Shown: positions 31,350 through 41,201, counted from the first letter of the stretch. The stretch: 64,000 nt of DNA from Prochlorococcus sp. AG-442-N17 (GCA_003212375.1 QCPY01000002.1:35785-99784), one strand, 5' to 3'. Program-made: numbers and translations. Notes: generated from the letters alone by a model not told the origin.

Positions 31350-32118
31350 TTTTCTTTAATTTATGGCAAAGGTTAATAAGATTTTCATTCAAAACTAGTT
31401 CTAATTTTTTTTCAGGAAGTGAATTGGCTAGCTTATTTTTCACGAAGTCAATAACATCTCCAGGACATTGATAAGGATAATCGCTACCAATTAGAATCTT
31501 CTGTTCTAGATTCAAGCATAGGTCTATTATGGTCAATTCATGAAGTAATCCCTTTCTTTTAGTGATTGTGTAGGACAAGTCAATCCAACAATTTTTTTTA
31601 TGCCGTATAAGTTGACTAAATTCAAGCATTTTTATATCAAATCCGTGAAGAAAAATGAAATCGTTATCATTATAATTGTCAATTTTATCTAATAAATTAA
31701 AAATTGTATTTTCTTTGTATAGCTGTTTTGTTGACCAAGGATATGTACAAATAAAGCCTGCTAAACCTTTTTCAGCAACAAATTCAAGAAATCTTTGAAA
31801 CCTATTTGACTCGAACAAGAAATTATCAGATAGTAATCTTGGATGATATTTTATGCCAATAATATTTAGATCCGAAATAAGCTTGTTATCAATATTTATT
31901 TTATGTAAGTCATCACTATATGGTAGTACATTATAAAGATCAGTATTTTGTGAATAATCAATCAGGGTTTCCATTGAACTTATAACTTTTTTAATACTTA
32001 ATCCTGGTAAATATGTATTTACTAAGCAAGTCACTCTAGTAGAAGAAAGCTTAGATTTATAATCCTTAAAATCTGATATTTCTATAAAATGTACATTGCT
32101 ATCAGATATTTTTTTCAT
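31342..32118 (-). CDS. Amidohydrolase-2-like TIM-barrel protein, divergent metal site
   Basis: Start re-set to MKKISDSNVHF giving ATGA overlap; IKYHPR, FLHGF, ILIGSDYPYQCPGDV. Confidence 0.65.
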   Translation of the reverse strand: MKKISDSNVHFIEISDFKDYKSKLSSTRVTCLVNTYLPGLSIKKVISSMETLIDYSQNTDLYNVLPYSDDLHKINIDNKLISDLNIIGIKYHPRLLSDNFLFESNRFQRFLEFVAEKGLAGFICTYPWSTKQLYKENTIFNLLDKIDNYNDNDFIFLHGFDIKMLEFSQLIRHKKNCWIDLSYTITKRKGLLHELTIIDLCLNLEQKILIGSDYPYQCPGDVIDFVKNKLANSLPEKKLELVLNENLINLCHKLKKNE

Positions 32119-32837
32119 ATTAGGTTCTCTATTTCCTGACATACCTTCGTAACAGAATCTATTGTTTTTTGTGTCGTAACAGACAAACTATTTATAATAT
32201 CTTTTCTTAAACTTAAGTTATTTGGAGACCAATATCTTAACTGCAAAGTAATCTGCCCTTTTTTAATGGGATTACTTTTATGAATAAGGTCATGGTTAAA
32301 TATTAATGCAGATCCTCTTTCTATTGAAATTGGATTGTAATTTTCATCCTTTTCATACTCTTCTCCAACTATTTTTAGGCCCCAATATGGATCCTTTTTT
32401 ACAGTTACTGTCTCTCTTCCTTTAAATATATTTAGTCTTCCTTGATCACTTAAAGGTAACCATATAATAATACCTTTTGCATTTGGACCTAGTATCCAAA
32501 AATCTTTATGAGGAGGGGCCGAGAATTTACTATTAAGTGAATTATCTATTCGTATTTGTGGGGAAGTCCATTTTAAAGGACTTTTTAAGTGTTCATTTAT
32601 TAAATTTTGGAAATCTTGATCAAATTTTTTATATGTAAAAGATGTAAGATTTATAGATTGGTTAAAAAGTTCAAAGGCATCTCTAAGATTCTCAGTAAGT
32701 GGATTTTTAGACAGTTCGATACCTCCTCTGGAAGATCTATTTATAATACCTAGGTTGTAATATCTATCTATCGTTAAAAGCTCTACAGTTAATTCTTCTA
32801 AGATTTTCAAATCAAACTTATAAATTCTTAAATCCAT
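32115..32837 (-). CDS. 2OG-Fe(II) oxygenase (phytanoyl-CoA dioxygenase-like)
   Basis: HKDFW ... IFNHDLIHKSNPIKKGQITLQLRYW. Confidence 0.65.
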   Translation of the reverse strand: MDLRIYKFDLKILEELTVELLTIDRYYNLGIINRSSRGGIELSKNPLTENLRDAFELFNQSINLTSFTYKKFDQDFQNLINEHLKSPLKWTSPQIRIDNSLNSKFSAPPHKDFWILGPNAKGIIIWLPLSDQGRLNIFKGRETVTVKKDPYWGLKIVGEEYEKDENYNPISIERGSALIFNHDLIHKSNPIKKGQITLQLRYWSPNNLSLRKDIINSLSVTTQKTIDSVTKVCQEIENLI

Positions 32838-33109
32838 CTATTATTTGTTCATACATTAACCACAATCTTATCACTATTAACTATTTCGGATAATGGAAAA
32901 TGCAATACATATATATTATAGATTGTATAGACTACAAAAGATTCTTAGAAGTTCAATCGATTTAAAGGTTAATTAAAATTATTTAACTTTGAAAAAATCA
33001 ATATTTAAAATCATAGGAATAATTTATATCCAAACCTGAAATCTATTTTTAAGAGAAACATTCCTCAGAATAATTATTGTAAAGATATGATATAAATTCT
33101 CTAAATTTT

Positions 33110-33985
33110 TTATATTTTTTTTAATTTAATTAAATAAATTACTTCATTCAATATACGCTCCATTCCTTTTTTATCAATAATTAATGAGGCTGCTCTGGCT
33201 GTTATCTTTTTTTGAGAGATTGAAGGAATTAAAATCTTCTCACCAATCCCTAAAATAGCTTTCGCTTTAAGGAGCTTATTGGCTAATCTATTTTCAGCTT
33301 GTGTTTGTGGGATCACCCAAACCGGTTTAGCAAGACTCATAAGTTCAAGAAGTGTCATTCCACCATTAGTAATAGCCCAATCACATGAAGCCATTATTTG
33401 GGGTAAATTATTTGGGTTTTTGAAAACTTTAAAGTTAAAGTTTTCAGAAGATATTTCTCTTTTATTAAAAGGTCCTTGAATAAGTTTAACTGACTGGTTT
33501 TTATTTGCTAAATATCTTGATACTTTTAATGATCTATTTAATATATCCGCACCGCCAATACAAACTAAAACACCTTTCTTTTCAATATTTGTAGAAATAC
33601 TAGCAATATCATTCCTTATAATGCAATACTCAAAACCTTCTTTGTGAAACGTTCCTATATTTGCATTTTCTTGTTCATTAACATTAATTGTAAGATCAGG
33701 TATGCACTTTGATTGCCAATCTAAGCCAACTATTATCGAATCTGTATTTCTAAGTTCCTTAAATAAGGAATCATTTGCTGAAGGGAGATCTAGTAAGAAT
33801 ACATCTGGTTTAAAAACATCATCATTTTTTAGAAAATTAGATTTTTTTATTTTGTTATTTATTATTAGTGAAACATAATAACCACTATCTATTAAAAATT
33901 CTGAAAGTGAAGTGCTTCTTTTGATATGACCATAACCTAATTGCGAATTCCCTTCTGCAAACAATGTAAATTTGTACTTATCCAT
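33110..33985 (-). CDS. PseG-like nucleotide-sugar hydrolase/glycosyltransferase
   Basis: LFAEGNSQLGYGHIKRSTSL; AITNGGMTLLELMSLAKPVWVIPQTQAE. Confidence 0.8.
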   Translation of the reverse strand: MDKYKFTLFAEGNSQLGYGHIKRSTSLSEFLIDSGYYVSLIINNKIKKSNFLKNDDVFKPDVFLLDLPSANDSLFKELRNTDSIIVGLDWQSKCIPDLTINVNEQENANIGTFHKEGFEYCIIRNDIASISTNIEKKGVLVCIGGADILNRSLKVSRYLANKNQSVKLIQGPFNKREISSENFNFKVFKNPNNLPQIMASCDWAITNGGMTLLELMSLAKPVWVIPQTQAENRLANKLLKAKAILGIGEKILIPSISQKKITARAASLIIDKKGMERILNEVIYLIKLKKI

Positions 33986-34021
33986 AAAGTTAATAAGGAT
34001 ATCTTGAAAATATCTTAAAAT

Positions 34022-35089
34022 TTAATTTTGAATCATCGAATGGCAAAGTGGCTCGCCAAATTTAATATCTCTTGAGGCTTTCTTTCCTAAAATACTTTCA
34101 TAGTGACTTGGCTTGATTCCTAATCCAGGGCGAATTGATCTTACATTTAATGGAGTAAAGATTTCTCCTTCTTTTATATTATCAACTACATATAATGATT
34201 TCCTACTTTGAATTGAAGTTTTTTCACAATCAGCAACCTTTAGTCTGCCGTCTCCTTTAGATAGATTTGCTAATTTTGTTGTTTCCACTAAAGTGGTTAA
34301 CTCTTCAGGAGTAATAGAAAATTGACTGTCCACTCCTCCTTCCCCGTCATTTAACATGAAATGTTTTTCAATTAATTTAGCCCCCATCATTACCGATAAA
34401 AGAGGTATTGTGATGCCTTTTGTATGATCAGAGAGTCCAGAAATTACTTTAAAAGATTTAGATATTTCTTTTATTGCTCTTAGATTAGCTTCTTCAGGAG
34501 GTGCAGGATATGAAGATGTACAGTGTAGAACAATTAATTTAGTCGCACCTTCTTCTCTCGCTGTATTAATTGCTTCATTTATTTCTTGATAGGTAGCTAA
34601 TCCAGTGGACAATATAATTGGCTTCCCAGTCTTGGCAACTTTTTTTATTAAGGGTATATCTATTAATTCAGGTGAGGCAATCTTATATACAGGACAATTA
34701 AGTTCTTCCAGAAAATCAACAGATGTCAAATCAAAAGGTGAAGAAAAAATTGTTATACCAATCTTTTGAGCATGTTTAAACAACTGAGAATGCCATTCCC
34801 AAGGAGTATGAGCTTCCTGATATAAATTGTATAATTTTTTGCCTTTCCAAATACCATCTTTAACAAAAAATTCTGGTGAATTATGGTTAATGGTAATAGT
34901 ATCTGCAGTATATGTTTGGATTTTTATAGCATCAGCTCCACACTCCTTAGCTTTTGAAATAATTTTGAGTGCATTTTCTATATTCCCTTTATGGTTGCCT
35001 GACATTTCAGCAACAATATAAGGATTATTCTCACCTCCAATTTTCCTTCCATTTATATTCACTTCGCCTCCTAATGACTCTTCCATCAA
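34022..35089 (-). CDS. NeuB/PseI-family nonulosonic acid synthase with SAF domain
   Basis: YIVAEMSGNHKGNIENALKIISKAKECGADAIKIQTY; LHCTSSYPAPPEEANL; LSDHTKG. Confidence 0.9.
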   Translation of the reverse strand: MMEESLGGEVNINGRKIGGENNPYIVAEMSGNHKGNIENALKIISKAKECGADAIKIQTYTADTITINHNSPEFFVKDGIWKGKKLYNLYQEAHTPWEWHSQLFKHAQKIGITIFSSPFDLTSVDFLEELNCPVYKIASPELIDIPLIKKVAKTGKPIILSTGLATYQEINEAINTAREEGATKLIVLHCTSSYPAPPEEANLRAIKEISKSFKVISGLSDHTKGITIPLLSVMMGAKLIEKHFMLNDGEGGVDSQFSITPEELTTLVETTKLANLSKGDGRLKVADCEKTSIQSRKSLYVVDNIKEGEIFTPLNVRSIRPGLGIKPSHYESILGKKASRDIKFGEPLCHSMIQN

Positions 35090-35474
35090 ATTTAAAATTA
35101 AAAATTTTTTTTATTTTAATTTATAGCTTTAAACGCTAGTTGAAATTAAAATATTTAGACATTAATCCATAATGCCAAGTTTAGTGGGTATTCCTAATTG
35201 TATTAATTCAATAGATCATAACTTAAAGTTTTCATTTGTTTTTGGTTAACAACTATTCTTTCATCTTCCAGACAATTCCAGTATCAAATTACAGTAAGTT
35301 ATATGATCTAAAAAGGATTTAAAATTCTTCAATTGCATAACTTAAGCCAATATCCCTAAAATAAAATATTCACATCAAATTGAGAAGCACAAAGAGAAGT
35401 ATTTTTATATGAAAAACCAAATTCAAGAGAAAAGTACTAAAGTAATCAAGTAATAATAAATATTCGTAAAGTAT

Positions 35475-36314
35475 ATGGTTAGTAAAGTTATATTTAGGGA
35501 AATAGACAAGGAAGAGGAATCTTCAATAATTGAGTCTTTATATGAATTTGGCTATGCAAAGATTAAATCTTATTTTAATTTTGATGATGCTTTAAGAATA
35601 GGAGATTGGCTTACTAGTAAACATTCAGAACTTATCGCCAAAAATAAATCATATAACGAGAAAATTAGAGCAGGTTCAAAGGACAAAATAATTTTTAGTA
35701 TTCATAAATATAATGATATTTTCCTTGATTTTATAGATACAAGTATAGTCAGAAAAATTTTAATTAAGTTCCTTAATGATCCCTATTACAGACTAATTCC
35801 GAATGAACTTCCTAATTTTACTCTAGGCTACTTCAATGCTAGGTCTAGCGGGAATGAATTACCTTTACATATGGATAACTATGTTCCCTACAGTGGTTCT
35901 GTGCCTCTTGCTTGTCAAGTAGCTTATTATTTTAATAAGAGTGATATTAAAAATGGTTGTACTATTGTCGTTCCTAAGTCTCATAAGTCAGGGACCTACG
36001 CAGATAGAAGTTCAACCGATATAAAGCATATAATCTGTCAGCCTGGAGATTGCGTTGTTTGGGACAGTAGAATTTGGCATGGAACAACTAATAATGTGGA
36101 AAGCCATGATAGATGGGCTTTAATTTCTACCTATAAGCAATGGTTCTTAAAGCAAACCTTGGAAATGACTAGTACTATTTCTTCAAGCCAGTATTCAAAA
36201 TTAAATAATATTCAGAAACAACTTCTTGGCTTTTGTGCAATGACTCCAAAAAATGAATTTGATAGTGTTTCTACCAAAAAGGGTTATGAAGATCTTCCAA
36301 CTCTTATAAATTAG
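35475..36314 (+). CDS. Phytanoyl-CoA dioxygenase-like 2OG oxygenase
   Basis: LHMDNYVPYSG...VPKSHKSG...WDSRIWHGTTNN. Confidence 0.75.
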   Translation: MVSKVIFREIDKEEESSIIESLYEFGYAKIKSYFNFDDALRIGDWLTSKHSELIAKNKSYNEKIRAGSKDKIIFSIHKYNDIFLDFIDTSIVRKILIKFLNDPYYRLIPNELPNFTLGYFNARSSGNELPLHMDNYVPYSGSVPLACQVAYYFNKSDIKNGCTIVVPKSHKSGTYADRSSTDIKHIICQPGDCVVWDSRIWHGTTNNVESHDRWALISTYKQWFLKQTLEMTSTISSSQYSKLNNIQKQLLGFCAMTPKNEFDSVSTKKGYEDLPTLIN

Positions 36315-36353
36315 AAAGTAACCTAAGGATATGGACGCGTATATTAAATCTGC

Positions 36354-36605
36354 ATGGGAGGATATTAAAAACATTCAAAAGATTTAGTTGCAGAATCATC
36401 AGAACTTATCAAAATCCATTAAATTGAGATTTTTCATTATATTGCTTATGCGATTTTTACCTTAAAAGAGGCCTTTAGCTATAAAGGGATTCAAAATAAA
36501 GACCTTACAACTTATAATTGCATTTTTAAAAATGTAAGAATTACTTGGGAATTTACTTAGACGCAAAGATCACAAGGAACTACTGATATGAACACTTGGT
36601 CATAA
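36354..36605 (+). pseudogene. Truncated degenerate copy of SnoaL-like gene 45587-45970
   Basis: gatttagttgcagaatcatcagaact...cttatAattgcatttttaaaaatgta...caaggaactactgatatgaacacttgg; internal stops. Confidence 0.85.
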
Positions 36606-36731
36606 ATGACACATATGTATGGGATAGCAATTACATATGGTCTCATAAGTTTATTATTACTTGGTAGATTTGCTTATTCAACTTTTAAGATTAATAAAAA
36701 AGAACAGATTAGAAAAATAGGAAGATATTAA
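36606..36731 (+). CDS. Small membrane protein, 41 aa
   Basis: MTHMYGIAITYGLISLLLLGRFAYSTFKINKKEQIRKIGRY. Confidence 0.5.
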   Translation: MTHMYGIAITYGLISLLLLGRFAYSTFKINKKEQIRKIGRY

Positions 36732-36949
36732 GAAAGAAAATTATTATGACGACTTTGATAATGATTGGGAAATTTAAACTTTTTTAGCCCTATTAGCTTT
36801 GTTCATTATTTTTCTCATAATATTATTTTTTATTGATATGTCAGAAATACAATAAAGAGTTAAAAACAATACTACTTTAGCAAAAAATGATATTTGCATA
36901 ATGAAAATAACTTTATTTATATAGAACCAGATTTCTACAAAAGAGCAAA

Positions 36950-37198
36950 TTAGAAATAGCTTTTAAATATAGAAGTCTTCCTCCAACCCTCTTCTAGTAA
37001 CTGTTTATATTCCTTTCTTGCATCTTCAATAGATTCGACTCTTGAACCTTTCATTACTGGTTTATTTGATCTTTTATAAACACAACCGTAAGAAATCTCC
37101 ATGGCATTAATACTCGTATAAGGGTTAGAAGTATCTTCAAATGGCTTAAATACTTTTATTCGACTTCTATTATTATTTATCAAAGTAAATTCTTCCAT
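36950..37198 (-). CDS. Small ARKEYK/GWRKT family protein
   Basis: SINAMEISYGCVYKRSNKPVMKGSRVESIEDARKEYKQLLEEGWRKTSIF. Confidence 0.6.
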   Translation of the reverse strand: MEEFTLINNNRSRIKVFKPFEDTSNPYTSINAMEISYGCVYKRSNKPVMKGSRVESIEDARKEYKQLLEEGWRKTSIFKSYF

Positions 37199-37395
37199 TA
37201 ATTACTTTTGTCTCTTAATTCTGGAAAGCAATTGGCAATATGTATTAACTCGTAAATTTCTTTACTATCGTATTGTTTATTAGGCACTCCACTACCAACT
37301 TCTATTCCTTTAGCTTTCATTTTTTCTAAGATTAATTTTAGCCTCTCACTACTAGACATTGACTTAAATCTTTTTGTTCTTTCTTCTCTATCCAT
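37198..37395 (-). CDS. Hypothetical protein
   Basis: ORF track, abuts 36950-37198. Confidence 0.5.
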   Translation of the reverse strand: MDREERTKRFKSMSSSERLKLILEKMKAKGIEVGSGVPNKQYDSKEIYELIHIANCFPELRDKSN

Positions 37396-37841
37396 TAGAC
37401 ATAATATACTTTAATTCTATTTTTTTCTCTTTTAATGGATCAAATCTAATATCAGAATTTCCGACTATCCCAAGTCTTACAAGAAGTAAAGTAATTGAAA
37501 GTTGTGGAGAAGGCAATATCATCTAACGATTCATTATATAAGTAAGAAAACCAGTAAAGGTTAACAATTTAAATCCAATAAAAAAAGGTAAATACTTTTT
37601 GGCTTTTTTACCAAAGGGCAATAATTTATTAACTGAATTTATTATTTTTTTCATTAATATGTTTATATTTTTGGTATTCTAACGAAATATTTTCAAAAAT
37701 TTACTTCTTTTATTAAGCTTCAAAATATATTAAATACTCAAAAAGATTTAGAGAAAGAAGACGTTTAAAAGGAGGGAGAAATTGAACAGGTAGAGGAATT
37801 CAATAAAGAAGGAAAATTGGAATCAACTTTTCAAAATATCA

Positions 37842-37994
37842 ATGATTTATGGTTTTGCTTATCTAGGAATGGTTCCTGCTATTAGTGCAGAATGAGTAGT
37901 ACTTGCAGCTTTTTATAAAACTAAGTTTATTTAAAAGCCAGTTGAGCAATTAAAAAATTAAATAAGACCTTTATAAAGTTCCAAAGAAGATTAA
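37842..37994 (+). pseudogene. Degenerate copy of small membrane gene 44078-44230
   Basis: atgatttatggttttgcttatctaggaatggttcctgctattagtgcagaaTGA...ccagttgagcaatta...agttccaaagaagattaattaaag. Confidence 0.85.
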
Positions 37995-38130
37995 TTAAAG
38001 ATTTTAATTTGGGAATAAATTCTTTTATTGTAAAACCAGAATTAATACTCAAAATAAAATTTAAGTAGAGGCTACAAAATAAAGGTCTAACAATAAAGGA
38101 ATTATTCCAATGTGGAGATTTAAAAAAAAA

Positions 38131-38152
38131 AGAGAGGTTGTAAACCTCTCTT
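38131..38152. terminator. Hairpin terminator
   Basis: agagaggttgtaaacctctctt. Confidence 0.7.
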
Positions 38153-38182
38153 ATAGATCAGTTGTAAATAAGATTTTAATAT

Positions 38183-38347
38183 TTACAAATTTAGCAATCT
38201 CAAATCTTTTTGAGCTTCCCTGATTCTTTTATCAAAGACTGATCTTCTATAAGGAGTAACTTCTCCATTTTTAGTCGCCAAAAGTTTGGCTTGATGAAGC
38301 CTATTGGCTCTATTGATTTTATCTCTTATTTGTAAGAGGTTATTCAT
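38183..38347 (-). CDS. Small basic hypothetical protein, 54 aa
   Basis: MNNLLQIRDKINRANRLHQAKLLATKNGEVTPYRRSVFDKRIREAQKDLRLLNL. Confidence 0.6.
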   Translation of the reverse strand: MNNLLQIRDKINRANRLHQAKLLATKNGEVTPYRRSVFDKRIREAQKDLRLLNL

Positions 38348-38566
38348 AGTGTTGTGCAGTTAATGAGAATCCCGTTCCCTATTCCCATGTCTTGCGTCCA
38401 GTTATATAAATATTTGGATGAACGTTATTGAACGATAACATTCAATAATAAATATTGTGAGAGTAATTCTTCCTAAATTTCCCTACTTTTAAAAAAATTA
38501 CAGATCGCAATTGAGCAAGATAATAATACTTAAAAAGTATAGTCAAGGTCTACCAATCACTAACTT

Positions 38567-38614
38567 TTCACCCTCTCTTTCCTAGTTAGTAAATTTGATG
38601 GATAATAAATTTAT
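38567..38614 (+). repeat. Dispersed island repeat copy (PRE1-like)
   Basis: tcaccctctctttcctagttagtaaatttgatggataataaatttat. Confidence 0.8.
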
Positions 38615-38809
38615 AGTTATTCATTGAGCAAATTGATCTACAAATTTTAACTTTCACTAGGAGTAACCAACAGATAACTTACTTAATCTTTCCTTCAAAT
38701 CAGTTGACATGAAACAAAGAAAAGTTCCGACTAATAAACCATATCTCAGATATCATGGCAAAGGTTTTTAAAAACCTATAAAAAATATTCACGATATATT
38801 GACTATTAA

Positions 38810-39013
38810 ATGGCTTCACCTTCGAGTTGGGAATTCTATAAAGAAGAACAAGATAAAATTTTGTGGGTCCATATTTGTACCCAAGATTTAAGAGGTGTTG
38901 ATATTTCAATTCATAAATGGTGGAAGATAAGGTATCCAGATTACAAAATTAGATTAGTTTCGAAAAAAGAATTTGATCAAATAAAACTTCAAGAACAGCA
39001 ACAGCAACAATAA
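38810..39013 (+). CDS. Small protein with poly-Gln C-terminus
   Basis: MASPSSWEFYKEEQ...LQEQQQQQ. Confidence 0.55.
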   Translation: MASPSSWEFYKEEQDKILWVHICTQDLRGVDISIHKWWKIRYPDYKIRLVSKKEFDQIKLQEQQQQQ

Positions 39014-39089
39014 AAATAATCTTTGGTAAATTTTGATGCTGAATATTTAATCTATTTAGCTAATATGTTTTAAACAGATTAATGAATTA

Positions 39090-39245
39090 ATGAACTCCGC
39101 ATTTACAAAAGTTTCCAATTTGAAAGTTAATAGGGCTTCTAAAATAGCTATTACTCTCGCATCATCAAGTTTCTTCTTATACGTATTAGGTCAAGCACCA
39201 ATTATTAAAAATATTTTTGCAGGTGCCTTTTCTTGTTCTGGCTAA
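39090..39245 (+). CDS. Small hypothetical protein, 51 aa
   Basis: MNSAFTKVSNLKVNRASKIAITLASSSFFLYVLGQAPIIKNIFAGAFSCSG. Confidence 0.5.
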   Translation: MNSAFTKVSNLKVNRASKIAITLASSSFFLYVLGQAPIIKNIFAGAFSCSG

Positions 39246-39293
39246 ATAAAATACTTACTTACGAGATAAGCATAAAATTTAATATATATAGTA

Positions 39294-39338
39294 ATTAACA
39301 TTCGATCAAAACTGAGAGGCAATTAGCCCCTTTTTACT
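39294..39338 (+). promoter_or_regulatory. Island promoter-leader cassette, copy 2
   Basis: attaacattcgatcaaaactgagaggcaattagcccctttttact before ATG at 39339. Confidence 0.5.
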
Positions 39339-39734
39339 ATGAAGTTAAAAAATGTTTTAAAAATTACTGGGAGTCTCCATATCCTATTGGGATTATTAAT
39401 TATTTTCCTACTAATCTTTTCTGTTGAAACTATCGCAAGCAATGCTTCAAGTGAAACATTGCTTCTTGTAAGAGGTACTGCGGATGTTGTATCAGCTAGT
39501 AATTTAGGTATAGGTTTCTTATTGATTATTTGTAGCTCTATCAAAGATAAACAATCTTTAAAAAAAGTTTTAGCTGGTGAACTAGCTTTAATGGCTTGTT
39601 TATTAGCAGTAGCTTTGTTTAATACTTTTAATGCTGGAACAATTGTAGATGGAGGTCCTCCTCCTCCTTTTTGGGTTGTTTTGATAGTTAACCCTATTTT
39701 ATGTATTTATGGATTAGTTAAAAGGAAAGAATGA
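39339..39734 (+). CDS. Integral membrane protein
   Basis: ORF track, 131 aa, about four TM helices. Confidence 0.7.
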   Translation: MKLKNVLKITGSLHILLGLLIIFLLIFSVETIASNASSETLLLVRGTADVVSASNLGIGFLLIICSSIKDKQSLKKVLAGELALMACLLAVALFNTFNAGTIVDGGPPPPFWVVLIVNPILCIYGLVKRKE

Positions 39735-39973
39735 AACGCTTAATTTTATTTATCCCCTTTATTTCTCTGATGTGGGGTTGTGCCAATTCATCAAATAAAT
39801 TAGATATGCCTGAGATTTCTGACACCCAAAGGCAAAGAGAAGTTTGTCTAGATTGGTATGGCTACAGAATCGATACCAAGAGAGCAATTAATGATTTAAA
39901 TCTTAAAATTGAAACCGAATCAGAATTGATTGCTTATTGTGATTTCTTCAAAAATGTAGCTGATATAAAATAG
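39731..39973 (+). CDS. Small lipoprotein
   Basis: MKRLILFIPFISLMWGCANSS lipobox; ATGA overlap with previous gene. Confidence 0.65.
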   Translation: MKRLILFIPFISLMWGCANSSNKLDMPEISDTQRQREVCLDWYGYRIDTKRAINDLNLKIETESELIAYCDFFKNVADIK

Positions 39974-40010
39974 GTAAAATTATTAAATTTTACCTTTTTT
40001 TTCCTCGTTA

Positions 40011-40199
40011 TTAATAATGAAAATAAGGAATTTCTTCTAATGCTTTTGGTGAAAATGAACAGATGCCAAATTGCATACATTCCATTTGATCATCATTCAC
40101 AGCTCTCGAGTTTGAATAATGAGCTGCAAACGTATGAATTAAAGAATGGATTGCATTTTGAATCTTATTTTTATAATGAATTCGGCAAGACATAGTCAA
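40011..40199 (-). CDS. Hypothetical protein
   Basis: ORF track; likely start MSCRIHYKN. Confidence 0.45.
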   Translation of the reverse strand: MTMSCRIHYKNKIQNAIHSLIHTFAAHYSNSRAVNDDQMECMQFGICSFSPKALEEIPYFHY

Positions 40200-40228
40200 C
40201 CTACTTTTTTGAAATGTTTTAAAGACTA

Positions 40229-40390
40229 TTATTCAGATATGCAATAAGGATCACTTTCTGATTTACTGCAAAAAATGGTTTTGCGTAAAAAGGCTTTTTC
40301 ATATTGTTTATAAATACTTTGAGTCATAAAAACTCCAAAATAAATAAATAAGACAGTCAATGTGAGTAGCTCTAATCCCAAGTTGGTCAT
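40229..40390 (-). CDS. MTNLGLE-family small membrane protein, 53 aa
   Basis: aaaggagg SD; MTNLGLELLTLTVLFIYFGVFMTQSIYKQYEKAFLRKTIFCSKSESDPYCISE. Confidence 0.65.
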   Translation of the reverse strand: MTNLGLELLTLTVLFIYFGVFMTQSIYKQYEKAFLRKTIFCSKSESDPYCISE

Positions 40391-40420
40391 TTGATAACCT
40401 CCTTTAATTTGAGTGTTATC

Positions 40421-40468
40421 TAGTACGGTTGATATATAAAAATCAAGCGTAAGAATACTTAAAATATC
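40421..40468 (-). repeat. Inverted repeat arm A, upstream of 40229-40390
   Basis: Minus: ttttaagtattcttacgcttgatttttatatatcaaccgtacta; matches 41125-41169. Confidence 0.85.
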
Positions 40469-40547
40469 AAGTGTTGAATATAATTGAATTTACGAACAAA
40501 GATAAGAGATTCTTTTCATACCAAGTTTTGAATAAATCAGCATAATG

Positions 40548-40765
40548 ACGGATATTCAAAAAAGTAATTTAAACTAGATTCAACTCAATCAAAAGGAGGG
40601 ATTAGAAATGATCGATTGTCCACCAGAAAAGTTCATCAGATTCGTTTAAACAGCCAACTAAATTAATAACATTGCACAATTAAGAACGTTGTTAATTTAT
40701 TCCTACACATAACTAAGTACTAAGAGAAGAGATTGTTTCCTGATATCAGAAATCAATCTCTTTTT
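40548..40765 (+). ncRNA. Duplicated microORF/structured element, copy B
   Basis: acggatattcaaaaaa...aaggagggattagaaatgatcgattgtccaccagaaaag...agagattgtttcctgatatcagaaatcaatctcttt. Confidence 0.55.
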
Positions 40766-40963
40766 ATTGCTTTACCTTGGAATCCAAATTTTTTTAAATT
40801 AAAATTAATACTTTTGAAGATATTTATCTTTTCATTATTGTGAATTTGACATTCTTTTTTGATCCTTAATCCGTACAATTTTGTTCCTCTAACCGCACAC
40901 ATAAAACTTGAGATTAACTATTCAAATGAATTAGAACATAGTTGTAGTCAAGAGGTAAGTCTT

Positions 40964-41116
40964 ATGGCACTAAACGACACATTTACCATTCAAGAGATGG
41001 AAATGGATAAAAAAGACCTTTCATACGTTATCAAGTCAAAAGAACTCGAAGCTTATTGGAATAATGAATGCGAAAAGCATCCTACAAATAACCATTGCAA
41101 AGTTTATTGTGATTGA
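40964..41116 (+). CDS. Cys-motif microprotein, 50 aa
   Basis: MALNDTFTIQEMEMDKKDLSYVIKSKELEAYWNNECEKHPTNNHCKVYCD; internal start of track ORF 40859. Confidence 0.6.
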   Translation: MALNDTFTIQEMEMDKKDLSYVIKSKELEAYWNNECEKHPTNNHCKVYCD

Positions 41117-41124
41117 TACTTAAT

Positions 41125-41169
41125 GTTTTAAGTATTCTTACGCTTGATTTTTATACACCACCCGTACTA
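41125..41169 (+). repeat. Inverted repeat arm B, upstream of 41202-41267
   Basis: gttttaagtattcttacgcttgatttttatacaccacccgtacta. Confidence 0.85.
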
Positions 41170-41201
41170 AAGCATAGACAGATAGAAAGGAGGACGAGCA
41201 A

